This document shows, in pieces, positions 24,451 to 32,336 of a stretch of DNA of 34,630 nt; position 1 is the first letter of the stretch; the number at the start of each line of letters is the position of its first letter. The translations under genes were made by a program, and so were the position numbers. The DNA is from JBOGNO01 sp050747245 (GTDB taxonomy: Bacteria; Acidobacteriota; Terriglobia; Acidiferrales; UBA7541): contig JBOGNO010000022.1 in assembly GCA_050747245.1 (NCBI GenBank), positions 1-34,630 of the forward strand, in the 5' to 3' direction. Below the pieces are notes generated by a model. It did no database searches and was not told the DNA's origin. It saw only the letters and a list, made by a program, of their open reading frames with translations.

Positions 24451-24861
24451 CTAGGTGAGGGATTTGAGATAGGCAACAAGTTGCCAACGCCTTTGCGGCG
24501 GGAGTTTCGACCACGAGGGCATACCGGCGAGCAAAATTCCGTTCTTCAAAAACCATGCGAGCTCTCCCGCGGTGGCTTCGCGGATTTCACGGGAGCGCAG
24601 AGTGGGCGCTCGATCGCCGCCGCTGCCATTCTCTCCGTGGCACTGCGCGCAATGCTGGCGATACAGTTTTTTGCCGGCGTCGAGGGCCTGGGTTTGTCCT
24701 TCGTAAGGATTCAAGCTCTGGCGTTCTCTTACTGGAGCCCTTGCAATCTCGCGTTGAAAATCTCCGGACTTTTTGGTTGCTTCCTGGCTGAGAACAGGAC
24801 TCCCGAGCAACATGGCTAAGATCAAGCACGAAATCATTTTTCGCTTTTTTATTTGAGCCAT
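24451..24861 (-). CDS. Monoheme class I cytochrome c, exported
   Basis: This periplasmic electron carrier has 136 residues. After a basic start (MAQIKKRK) and a hydrophobic stretch (MISCLILAMLLGSPVLS), likely a signal peptide, comes one heme-binding motif C71-A-Q-C74-H75. M114 (AGMPSW) is the probable sixth heme ligand, and the typical C-terminal helix is QRRWQLVAYLKSL. Together these fit the cytochrome c6/c555-like group. The start overlaps the end of the upstream barrel-like gene by 13 bases; a second Met at position 9 would remove the overlap. The pair is therefore one operon. Redox partner is unknown. Confidence 0.9.
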   Translation of the reverse strand: MAQIKKRKMISCLILAMLLGSPVLSQEATKKSGDFQREIARAPVRERQSLNPYEGQTQALDAGKKLYRQHCAQCHGENGSGGDRAPTLRSREIREATAGELAWFLKNGILLAGMPSWSKLPPQRRWQLVAYLKSLT

Positions 24862-25730
24862 CGCCGCACCCGTTGGCCAAATCCATCAATTTCGTACGAG
24901 ATGCTCCATCTGAGGAGAAACCTGTGGCTCGTGCCGGTGAGTCCCCACGCGGGAGAAATCCGCAGGGTTGTATTGTCGGAGACTTGCCAAGCAACCACCG
25001 GAGCGAGGTAGTGCGAAGTTCGTGACAACGTGAATTGGTGGGCGGTTCCCAGTCCGCCGTAAATCTCCAGGCCCGCGACAAAATTCTCGCGGCAGAAGCG
25101 GCAAACATCGGGTGAGGCGGCGAGCGCGAGCGGGCGGCTGACTCCCGCAGCGTAGCCAAATTCCCAAGGCTGACTATTGAAATTTTTCTCGGCAATGAAG
25201 TTTTCGGAGACGTTCCAGCCGCGGAAATTGCTCGAGAGGATCAGCTTTGTCTCGATTTCGTGCAGATGGTCCCTGCGAGCGATTGAATTCCGGACCGCGT
25301 GATCGGTTTCCCCGTCGAAGCCGACCACTTCGAGTAGCGTTTTATCGGCGGCGTTGATGTCCTCAAATTCAGTGTAAAGAACCGGATTGATCCGGTGCTC
25401 GTGCAGGAGAGGCCGGAAGCGATTCTCCCAGCGCAATCCGGTGAAGACGGTGCCGTCGTGAAAAGTCGATTGTCCCGCCAGGTAAAACTCGCTCGTCCAC
25501 CAGCCTGTCACGCCGTATTCGAACTCCGCCCACGATGCCAGGAAATCGTTTCCGCGCCTTTGTGCGCCGTAAATCGGATTGAACGATATTTCCAGATTGC
25601 CCGGCTCTTCGAGCTGATGATCGTAGGTGACGAAGTAAGGGCGTTCCTGCCCTCGGGCACCTGGCGCGAAAGAAACCCCCAACAGGAACAGGATGCTGGC
25701 AAGAATCGACGGTCGGGATGTGCTCCGCAA
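24849..25730 (-). CDS. Predicted outer-membrane beta-barrel protein, hypothetical
   Basis: Not assigned to a named family. The 293 residues start with TTG preceded by AAAGG at a spacing of six. A signal peptide (ILASILFLLGVSFAPGARG) is followed by alternating hydrophobic strands with many aromatic residues (NLEISFNPIYGAQ, WWTSEFYLAGQST, GLRWENRFRPLL, FLLRWSISYEIDG). This is the usual look of outer-membrane barrels of the type annotated as porin-like or metal-resistance-associated. A CRFC pair sits near residue 215. It is the first gene of an operon with the cytochrome c and is headed by a strong inverted repeat. Function cannot be told from sequence. Confidence 0.75.
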   Translation of the reverse strand: MRSTSRPSILASILFLLGVSFAPGARGQERPYFVTYDHQLEEPGNLEISFNPIYGAQRRGNDFLASWAEFEYGVTGWWTSEFYLAGQSTFHDGTVFTGLRWENRFRPLLHEHRINPVLYTEFEDINAADKTLLEVVGFDGETDHAVRNSIARRDHLHEIETKLILSSNFRGWNVSENFIAEKNFNSQPWEFGYAAGVSRPLALAASPDVCRFCRENFVAGLEIYGGLGTAHQFTLSRTSHYLAPVVAWQVSDNTTLRISPAWGLTGTSHRFLLRWSISYEIDGFGQRVRRWLK

Positions 25731-25740
25731 AGGCTGCCTT

Positions 25741-25767
25741 TCTAGTTGTAAATTAGTTACAACTAGA
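25741..25767. promoter_or_regulatory. 27-bp perfect inverted repeat, likely operator of the barrel/cytochrome operon
   Basis: Two 11-bp arms, TCTAGTTGTAA (25741-25751) and TTACAACTAGA (25757-25767), flank an ATTAG spacer with no mismatch. The site ends ten bases before the TTG start codon. It touches the -10 box and covers the predicted transcription start, the classical place for a repressor. It contains no GC stem and no T run, so it does not look like a terminator. Confidence 0.7.
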
Positions 25768-25796
25768 TTTTAGGCAGAAATGGCAGGAATCCGCAA
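25767..25796 (-). promoter_or_regulatory. Candidate promoter of the barrel/cytochrome operon
   Basis: On the minus strand TTGCGG (25796-25791), an 18-base spacer and TAAAAT (25772-25767, five of six matches). The start would fall near 25760, inside the inverted repeat. Confidence 0.45.
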
Positions 25797-26046
25797 GAAG
25801 GATGCAGTGAACGGGGATTTCCGATAGCCGAATGGCGACGCTGGGCCGGTTGCGAGTGCGGCGTCGCGGAATTGTGGCGGCCGCGATTTTTCGAAGTTGC
25901 ATTTCCAAGTGCCGGTGAAGGGGTCGGCTAAGCCCAAGAGGAATCTCCTCGAAACGCAAATCGAATTGTTATTACCATTGTACGAGGCTAAAGGTCAGGC
26001 GCGAGGGAAGCAGGTCAGTTGCAAATCCCAGTGGGAGGGGAATTGA
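25768..26046. other. Rest of the divergent intergenic region
   Basis: Together with the inverted repeat this makes a 316-base gene-free stretch between divergent genes. Apart from the minus-strand promoter boxes, a small GAGGAATCTCCTC hairpin and a strong GGGAGGGG SD for the next gene, I see nothing in it. Confidence 0.6.
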
Positions 26047-26460
26047 ATGAGCGCGCCCAGTCTTGTTGAGGCGTTTTACTCGCGCATCTGGAATGAGGGA
26101 GATTTTGCGGCAACCGCGGAGTTGCTCAGCGAAGAATTCTGTTTTCGTGGGTCGCTGGGCGCGGAGATGCGGGGCCGCGGGGCTTTCGGGGATTACGTGC
26201 GATCCGTGCGCGGCGCGCTGGCGGACTATCATTGCGAGATTCTGGATTGCGTGGCAGAAGGGAGCAGAGCATTCGCAAAGATGCGTTTCTCCGGAATTCA
26301 TGTGGCCCCTTTCCGAGGTTTCGAGCCCACCGGAAAGCCTGTGCAATGGCTTGGCGCTGCGCTATTCCGGTTCGAGAACCGGATGATTGCGGAACTGTGG
26401 GTTTTGGGCGACCTGGCGGGACTCGAAGCAGTCCTTCAGGCGAACGCAAAGGCTACATAA
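26047..26460 (+). CDS. SnoaL-like (NTF2-fold) protein
   Basis: This small 137-residue protein is of the SnoaL/NTF2-like fold (ester cyclase or polyketide-cyclase-like group). It begins with the helix LVEAFYSRIWNEGDFAATAELLSEEFCFRG, contains the pocket segments RGRGAFGDYVRSVRGALADY and GFEPTGKPVQWLGAALFRFENRMIAELWVLGD, and has the length of a single domain. A strong GGGAGGGG lies six bases before the ATG. Members of the fold include enzymes and binding proteins, so a substrate cannot be named. It precedes the ATP synthase operon but that has its own promoter. Confidence 0.85.
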   Translation: MSAPSLVEAFYSRIWNEGDFAATAELLSEEFCFRGSLGAEMRGRGAFGDYVRSVRGALADYHCEILDCVAEGSRAFAKMRFSGIHVAPFRGFEPTGKPVQWLGAALFRFENRMIAELWVLGDLAGLEAVLQANAKAT

Positions 26461-26527
26461 CGCAATGTCGATAGCGGCGCAGAAGGATCTAAGCCGAGAC
26501 GGAACCACCACGGGCCCGGTGATGGCG

Positions 26528-26557
26528 TTGACGCAGGAGAGGAACGGATGCGATAAT
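26528..26557 (+). promoter_or_regulatory. Sigma-70 promoter of the ATP synthase operon
   Basis: TTGACG (26528-26533) and GATAAT (26552-26557) each match the consensus at five of six bases, separated by 18 bases. The predicted start near 26564 leaves a leader of about 100 bases before atpF. Confidence 0.6.
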
Positions 26558-26667
26558 TTCGGGCTTTACTTGACCCGCTCGGGCGCGCGTGCCGAGGCTC
26601 GTCCGGCAATTATTAGGGACGAGGAGCGGGCGAAGAGGGAGTCCAGCAACGTTCCGGCAAGCAATCG

Positions 26668-27120
26668 ATGGAGATCCTCCGCCAACTCGGTGAGTTGTTT
26701 CTCGAAGCCCTGCCCACCGTAATCATCGTTTTCCTATTTTTTCTATTTCTGAAATTCAGTTTCTTCCGCCCGCTGGAACGAGCCATGGAAGAGCGGCACC
26801 GGCGGATAGAAGGCGCTCGCGCGGAAGCGGCGAACGATGCGGCAGCCACGAAGGAGATTGAGGCGGCTTACCGCGAGGCTTTGCGGAAGGCTCGCGGAGA
26901 GATTTACGCGGAGCAGGAAGCGGCGCTGAAAATCGTGCTGGACGAGCGGGCCAAACGGACGCGGGAAAAACGGGCGCAGGCGCAAGAGGGGATTCGCGCA
27001 GCGAAAGAACGAATCGCGAGGGAGCTCGAAGCCGCGAGCGCGCGCTTGGAGACGGACGCGGCAGCGCTGGCAGGAGAAATCACGCGGAGAATTCTGGAGC
27101 GGAGGCTGCCGGCGACATAG
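26668..27120 (+). CDS. atpF: ATP synthase F0 subunit b (first of two b-type subunits)
   Basis: The b subunit is the peripheral stalk linking F0 to F1. The 150 residues comprise one N-terminal transmembrane helix (ALPTVIIVFLFFLFLKFSFFRPL, about residues 14-36) and a long charged helix rich in Glu, Arg and Ala (about 37-148), the standard build. No SD is clear. The operon continues after an 87-base spacer with a second b-type gene, so the stalk is probably a b/b' heterodimer as in photosynthetic bacteria. Genes for subunits a and c do not precede it. Confidence 0.9.
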   Translation: MEILRQLGELFLEALPTVIIVFLFFLFLKFSFFRPLERAMEERHRRIEGARAEAANDAAATKEIEAAYREALRKARGEIYAEQEAALKIVLDERAKRTREKRAQAQEGIRAAKERIARELEAASARLETDAAALAGEITRRILERRLPAT

Positions 27121-27149
27121 CGAGGCGAGTGGGAAAGAAAAATCAAAAT

Positions 27150-27187
27150 CCCCACCCTTCGGTCGCCGCGGCGACCGAAGGATAGGG
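27150..27187. repeat. REP-like imperfect palindrome between the two b-subunit genes
   Basis: The core 27156-27181 is a perfect 26-base palindrome centred on CCGCGG. The outer arms extend it to 38 bases with only two A-C mismatches (27153/27184 and 27155/27182). Restoring G at both would give the CCCCACCC...GGGTGGGG flank known to me from many acidobacterial intergenic repeats. No T run follows. Confidence 0.75.
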
Positions 27188-27207
27188 CACCCGGACCAAG
27201 AGGCGTC

Positions 27208-27795
27208 GTGAGGCGAAAGCGAAACCAGATTTTCCTGATAGCGGCAGGGGCAATGAGCGCATTGCTGCTGGCCGCGCCGGCGTTCGCGCAGGAAGGGGAA
27301 AAATCGCCCGCGGACTCGACCGTCGGGTGGGTTTTCCGGTGGCTGAATTTTGCGCTGGTGTTCGGCGGAATCGCGTACCTGCTGGTGAAGAAGGGCGCGC
27401 CCGTATTCCGCAAGCGCACTGAGGAAATCGCCAACTCGATTGCGGAAGCGGCGCGAATGCGCGAGGCGGCGTCCGAGAAAAAGAGCGAAGCGGAAGCAAA
27501 GCTCGCAGGACTCGAGAGCGAAGTAGCGGGGCTGCGGGTGGAGGCGCGGCGTGACAGCGCCGCAGAAGCGGAGCGAATCCGCGGGCTGACGGGGGAAGAG
27601 CTAAAGAAAATTGAGCGCGCGGCGCAGGAGGAAATCGCAGCGGCGGAGCGCGCGGCGCGATTGGAATTGAAAACGTGGACGGGGCGGCGGGCGGTGGATC
27701 GTGCGGAAAAGATGGTGACAGAACAACTGACGCCCCAAACGGAGGCGGCGCTCGTTGAGGGATTTGTCAGCGAGCTTCGGGAGAGAGTGAATTGA
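27208..27795 (+). CDS. atpF: ATP synthase F0 subunit b' with N-terminal signal-like segment
   Basis: This second peripheral-stalk subunit has 195 residues. Start GTG has AGAGG four bases upstream. Unlike the first b gene it starts with a basic n-region and hydrophobic stretch ending in AFAQ (MRRKRNQIFLIAAGAM, LLLAAPAFA), a good signal peptide with a cleavage site near residue 29. A second membrane helix (WVFRWLNFALVFGGIAYLLV) and a long charged helix follow. Its stop overlaps the atpH start. Signal-bearing b subunits occur in some bacterial lineages; cleavage here is a prediction. Confidence 0.88.
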   Translation: MRRKRNQIFLIAAGAMSALLLAAPAFAQEGEKSPADSTVGWVFRWLNFALVFGGIAYLLVKKGAPVFRKRTEEIANSIAEAARMREAASEKKSEAEAKLAGLESEVAGLRVEARRDSAAEAERIRGLTGEELKKIERAAQEEIAAAERAARLELKTWTGRRAVDRAEKMVTEQLTPQTEAALVEGFVSELRERVN

Positions 27796-28328
27796 GGGGA
27801 GTGGCGCGACGGTATGCAGCGGCGCTGGCGGACGTGGCGCTGGAACGGGGTGTGGCGGAGAAAGTCCGGAAGGATTTCGCCGCATTCCTGGATTGCTACC
27901 GGGGCGCGGCGGACCTGAGGAACTTTTTAGCCAGCCCGGCGGTGCCGAAACTCGCCAAGCAAGGGGCGGTGGAGAAACTGGGCGCGCGATTGGGAATAGG
28001 GCTCGAGATGCGCAACTTCTTGTTTCTGACGATTGACCACCGGCGAACGGAAAACCTGGGCGAAATTCGCGAAGCGTTTGAGACCGAGCTGCACACGCGG
28101 ATGGGGGTGGCGGAAGCGGAAGTGACCTCCGCACGCGAGTTATCGGCGGAAGAAAAGCGAGGGCTCAACGGAGCGCTCGAGCGGCTGACGGGAAAGAAGA
28201 TTGAATCGCGCTATCAGCTGGATAGCGGGCTCATCGGGGGGGCAGTGGTGCGCATCGGGTCAACAATCTACGACGGATCGGTGAAGCAACAACTGGAACA
28301 CCTGCGCGCGGAACTCGAATCGGAATAG
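27792..28328 (+). CDS. atpH: ATP synthase F1 subunit delta (OSCP)
   Basis: The delta subunit caps the alpha3beta3 head and binds the b stalk. The 178 residues match family length and pattern (VARRYAAALADVALERG at the start, the LRNFLASPAVP segment, a C-terminal GLIGGAVVRIGSTIYDGSVKQQLEHL). The TTG start overlaps the previous stop by four bases (TTGA) and has GGGAG eight bases upstream. GTG at 27801 is an alternative start that would shorten it by three residues. Confidence 0.94.
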   Translation: MRGVARRYAAALADVALERGVAEKVRKDFAAFLDCYRGAADLRNFLASPAVPKLAKQGAVEKLGARLGIGLEMRNFLFLTIDHRRTENLGEIREAFETELHTRMGVAEAEVTSARELSAEEKRGLNGALERLTGKKIESRYQLDSGLIGGAVVRIGSTIYDGSVKQQLEHLRAELESE

Positions 28329-28336
28329 GAGCGGGA

Positions 28337-29878
28337 ATGGCGAACATTCAAGCAAACGAAATCACAAAAATCCTGCGCGAGCAGATCGAAAACTACGAGC
28401 AGAAAGTGGCGGTGGATGAAGTCGGCTCAGTGATCTCCGTAGGAGACGGCATCGCGCGCATTCATGGACTGGACAACTGCATGGCCGGAGAAATGCTGGC
28501 GTTCCCGCACGACGTGGTGGGAATCGCACTGAACCTGGAAGAGGATCAGGTGGGCGCGGTGCTGCTGGGGGAGTACGCGGAAATCAGCGAAGGCGACATC
28601 GTCAAGCGAACGAACAAAATCATGTCCGTGCCGGTGGGCGATGGGCTGACGGGACGGGTGTTGAATCCGCTGGGGCTGCCGCTCGACGACAAGGGACCCA
28701 TCGCGTCGGAAAAGCGAAATCCTCTGGAGAGGCTGGCGCCAGGAGTGATTGACCGGCGTCCGGTGCACCAGCCGCTGCAGACAGGAATCAAGTCCATTGA
28801 CGCGATGATCCCCATCGGACGCGGGCAGCGCGAGTTGATCATCGGCGACCGGCAAACGGGAAAGACGGCCATCATCCTGGACACGATCATCAACCAGCGA
28901 GGCGGCGATTTGATTTGCATTTACTGCGCCATCGGGCAAAAGCGCTCGACGGTGGCACAGGTAATCAAGACGCTGGTGGACTACGGCGCAATGGATTACA
29001 CGATTGTGGTGACCGCTTCGGCGTCGGAACCGGCGACGATGCAGTACATCGCTCCGTACGCGGCGTGCGCCATGGGGGAATTTTTCCGAGACAGCGGGCG
29101 GCACGCGGTGTGCTTTTACGACGACCTCTCGAAGCACGCGCAGGCATACCGCGAAATTTCGCTGCTGCTGCGGAGGCCGCCCGGACGCGAGGCGTTTCCG
29201 GGGGACGTGTTTTACCTGCACTCGCGGCTGCTTGAAAGGGCGGCGAAGCTCAGCGATAAAAACGGCGGGGGTTCGCTGACGGCATTGCCGGTGATCGAAA
29301 CGCAGGCGGGCGACGTATCGGCCTACATCCCAACGAACGTGATTTCCATCACAGACGGACAGATTTACCTGGAGTCGGACCTTTTCAACATCGGCATCCG
29401 TCCGGCGATCAATGCCGGGATTTCCGTGAGCCGCGTGGGAGGCAACGCGCAAATCAAGGCGATGCGGCAGGTGGCGGGAATGTTGCGGCTGGAAATGGCG
29501 CAGTACCGCGACCTGGCGGCGTTCGCGCAGTTTGGTTCCGACCTCGACAAGGCTACGCAGGCGCAACTGGCGCGTGGACAGCGGCTGACAGAAGTGCTGA
29601 AACAGCCGCAGTATCAGCCGCTGCCAGTGGAGAAGCAGGTGATGATCATTTTCGCGGGGACGAACCGCTTCTTGGATTCGCTAGAGGTGAGCGAAGTGGC
29701 GCGGTTCGAGCAGGAGCTTTTCCCGTTTCTGGAAACGAATTACAGCGGGCTGATCAAGGGCCTGCGGGAGAAAAAGCAATTCGACGACGAGCTGAAGAAG
29801 CAGGCGATGGAAGCACTGGATGCTTTCAAGGAAAGATTCCTGGCAACGGCGGGCGGGAAAGCCGGAGCCGCGAATTGA
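28337..29878 (+). CDS. atpA: ATP synthase F1 subunit alpha
   Basis: This non-catalytic nucleotide-binding subunit has 513 residues, E. coli length. The Walker A GDRQTGKT is at residues 170-177. The conserved stretches GIARIHGLDNCMAGEML, VVTASASEPATMQYIAPYA, and GIRPAINAGISVSRVGGNAQ are all intact, including the Arg finger in the last. It follows delta after eight bases. No frameshift is seen. Confidence 0.98.
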   Translation: MANIQANEITKILREQIENYEQKVAVDEVGSVISVGDGIARIHGLDNCMAGEMLAFPHDVVGIALNLEEDQVGAVLLGEYAEISEGDIVKRTNKIMSVPVGDGLTGRVLNPLGLPLDDKGPIASEKRNPLERLAPGVIDRRPVHQPLQTGIKSIDAMIPIGRGQRELIIGDRQTGKTAIILDTIINQRGGDLICIYCAIGQKRSTVAQVIKTLVDYGAMDYTIVVTASASEPATMQYIAPYAACAMGEFFRDSGRHAVCFYDDLSKHAQAYREISLLLRRPPGREAFPGDVFYLHSRLLERAAKLSDKNGGGSLTALPVIETQAGDVSAYIPTNVISITDGQIYLESDLFNIGIRPAINAGISVSRVGGNAQIKAMRQVAGMLRLEMAQYRDLAAFAQFGSDLDKATQAQLARGQRLTEVLKQPQYQPLPVEKQVMIIFAGTNRFLDSLEVSEVARFEQELFPFLETNYSGLIKGLREKKQFDDELKKQAMEALDAFKERFLATAGGKAGAAN

Positions 29879-29913
29879 GGCTCGCGAATCGATGATGCAA
29901 GGGCAAGCGAAAC

Positions 29914-30849
29914 ATGCCGACACTGATTGATTTCCGGCGGCGAATCCGCTCGGTGAAAAACACGCAGCAAATTACGCGGGCGATGAAATTCGTCGCGGCG
30001 GCAAAGCTACGGCGGGCGCAGGAGGGAGTGTTCGCGGCGCGGCCGTACGCGCGACAGATCCTGCGCGTGTTGCGGTCGGCGGCGGCGCGGATCGAGCAGC
30101 CCGCGCACCCGCTTCTGGAACGGCGCGAGGAAAAGAAGATTTTGGCCGTGGTGCTGACGAGCGACCGCACGCTGTGCGGGGCGTTCAATGCCAACGTGGT
30201 GCGACGGGCGATGGAATTCTTCCGCGAGCACAGCGCTCAAGAAGTGAACATCATCGCTATCGGAAAAAAGGGCCGCGACAGCCTGGCGAAGCGGGGGCGA
30301 AAATTTGTCAAGGAATACATAGGAGCGACCGAGCGCGTGCAGTTTGAAAAGGCGAAAGAGATCGCGGGACGTGTGGCGGAGCTTTATACCAGCCGAACGG
30401 TGGACGCGGTGTACATGATTTATAACGAATTCAAGAGCGTGCTGGCGCAGCGGCTGTGCGCGGAAAAAATTCTGCCGATTGACGCGGAAATCGTGGCGGG
30501 AGCCCGTGCGGAGCGAGGGGCGGGCGTCTCCGTGGCGCACGGCGGGGCATTGCCGCTGACGACGGGGCTAGAAGGCTCGGCGCTGCTGGTGGACTACATC
30601 TACGAACAGCCGCCGGAGCAAATTTTCAGGGACCTTGTGCCGCGGTACCTGGAGGCGGAGATATTCCGCGTGCTGCTGGAATCTTCGGCGGCGGAGCACG
30701 CGGCACGGATGACGGCCATGGACGCGGCTACGAACAACGCCGCTGACCTGATCGATCAGGTGACGCTGCAGATGAACAAGATTCGCCAGGCCGCCATCAC
30801 GAAGGAATTGATTGAAATTGTGAGCGGAGCCGCTTCGGCGACATCGTAG
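29914..30849 (+). CDS. atpG: ATP synthase F1 subunit gamma
   Basis: This is the rotor shaft subunit, 311 residues, slightly longer than the 287 of E. coli. Conserved ends are present: N-terminal DFRRRIRSVKNTQQITRAMK and C-terminal ARMTAMDAATNNAADLIDQV with NKIRQAAITKELIEIVSGA. The extra length lies in the middle (about residues 190-225). The start follows a 35-base gap after alpha. Confidence 0.96.
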   Translation: MPTLIDFRRRIRSVKNTQQITRAMKFVAAAKLRRAQEGVFAARPYARQILRVLRSAAARIEQPAHPLLERREEKKILAVVLTSDRTLCGAFNANVVRRAMEFFREHSAQEVNIIAIGKKGRDSLAKRGRKFVKEYIGATERVQFEKAKEIAGRVAELYTSRTVDAVYMIYNEFKSVLAQRLCAEKILPIDAEIVAGARAERGAGVSVAHGGALPLTTGLEGSALLVDYIYEQPPEQIFRDLVPRYLEAEIFRVLLESSAAEHAARMTAMDAATNNAADLIDQVTLQMNKIRQAAITKELIEIVSGAASATS

Positions 30850-30870
30850 TGCGTTTTCGGGGAGAACGAA

Positions 30871-32322
30871 ATGGAAGAAAAGCAAGTGAAAGCCGGGCAC
30901 GTCGTGCAGGTGATCGGCCCGGTGGTGGACGTGCAATTCGAGAGCGGCCACCTGCCGCAGATTTACAACGCGGTGCGCATCACGAGTGAAGGCTTCAACG
31001 TTCCGGAGCCGATTGACCTGATCGCGGAAGTCGAGCAGCACCTGGGGGAAGGACGGGTGCGCTGCGTGGCCATGAAGCCGAACGAAGGACTGGTGCGCGG
31101 AATGAAGGCTCACGACCAGGGCGGACCAATCAGCGTCCCGGTGGGACGCGGCACGCTGGGGCGCATTTTGAACGTACTGGGCGAGCCGGTGGACAGTCTC
31201 GGACCACTGAAAACGACTCTGCGATACCCGATTCACCGGGCGGCACCGTTGCTGGACGCGCAATCCACGACGCAAGAAATGTTCGAGACGGGAATCAAAG
31301 TGGTGGACCTCATCGAGCCGTACCTGAAGGGCGGAAAAATCGGACTCTTCGGCGGGGCGGGCGTGGGCAAGACGGTGCTCATCCAAGAATTGATTCACAA
31401 CGTGGCGATGAAACACGGGGGCGTTTCGGTGTTCGCAGGAGTGGGAGAAAGGACGCGCGAAGGAAACGACCTGTGGCTGGAGATGCAAGAGTCGAAAGTG
31501 GTGGTGCCCGGGGATTCGGAGAAATCGCGGTGCGCACTGATTTACGGGCAGATGACGGAACCTCCCGGGGCGCGGCTGCGAGTGGGGCTCACGGGGCTGA
31601 CCGTGGCGGAATACTTCCGCGACGAGGAAGGTTTGGACGTGCTGCTCTTCATCGACAATATATTTCGGTTCGTGCAAGCGGGATCGGAAGTTTCCGCCCT
31701 GCTGGGCCGGATGCCTTCGGCGGTGGGGTACCAGCCGAATCTGAACACGGAAATCGGCGAACTGCAGGAAAGGATCACTTCGACGAAGAAAGGGTCGGTG
31801 ACGTCGGTGCAGGCGATCTACGTGCCGGCGGACGATTACACGGATCCGGCGCCGGCCGCGACGTTTTCGCACTTGGACGCAACGACGAACCTGAGCCGGC
31901 AGATCGTGGAGCGCGGAATTTTTCCGGCTGTCGATCCGCTGGCCAGCTTTTCGCGCATTCTGGATCCGCGCATGGTCGGGACGGAGCACTACACGGTGGC
32001 GCGCTCGGTGAAGTCCGTCCTGCAGCGTTACAAGGACCTGCAGGACATCATCGCCATCCTGGGAATCGAAGAGCTCTCAGATGATGACAAGCAGACGGTA
32101 GCGCGGGCGCGCAAGATCGAGAAATTCCTGTCGCAGCCGATGTTCGTGGCGGAACAGTTCACGGGCCTCGAAGGAAAGTATGTGAAGATCGAGGACAATC
32201 TCCGCGGGTTCAAGGAAATTGTGGAAGGCAAGCACGACGAAGTGCCGGAGCAGGCGTTTTGGATGGTGGGCACGATCGAGGAGGTGCTCGAAAAGGCGGA
32301 GAAGATGGCGGCCACGGCCTGA
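30871..32322 (+). CDS. atpD: ATP synthase F1 subunit beta
   Basis: This catalytic subunit has 483 residues. Walker A GGAGVGKT is at 161-168, the catalytic GERTREGNDL follows, and Walker B is LLFIDNIFRF. The DELSEED lever sequence reads EELSDDD. ATG is preceded by GGGGAGAACGA. It lies 21 bases after gamma. Confidence 0.98.
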   Translation: MEEKQVKAGHVVQVIGPVVDVQFESGHLPQIYNAVRITSEGFNVPEPIDLIAEVEQHLGEGRVRCVAMKPNEGLVRGMKAHDQGGPISVPVGRGTLGRILNVLGEPVDSLGPLKTTLRYPIHRAAPLLDAQSTTQEMFETGIKVVDLIEPYLKGGKIGLFGGAGVGKTVLIQELIHNVAMKHGGVSVFAGVGERTREGNDLWLEMQESKVVVPGDSEKSRCALIYGQMTEPPGARLRVGLTGLTVAEYFRDEEGLDVLLFIDNIFRFVQAGSEVSALLGRMPSAVGYQPNLNTEIGELQERITSTKKGSVTSVQAIYVPADDYTDPAPAATFSHLDATTNLSRQIVERGIFPAVDPLASFSRILDPRMVGTEHYTVARSVKSVLQRYKDLQDIIAILGIEELSDDDKQTVARARKIEKFLSQPMFVAEQFTGLEGKYVKIEDNLRGFKEIVEGKHDEVPEQAFWMVGTIEEVLEKAEKMAATA

Positions 32323-32336
32323 AATTGAATATCACA

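Noticed and set aside
26511..26518. CGGGCCCG palindrome before the atp promoter
   Set aside because: Eight bases in a GC-rich genome; no extended arms or T run, so likely chance.
30568..31989. A 473-codon minus-strand frame opposite atpD and the atpG end
   Set aside because: Shadow of atpD, with Arg/His-rich composition and no family pattern.
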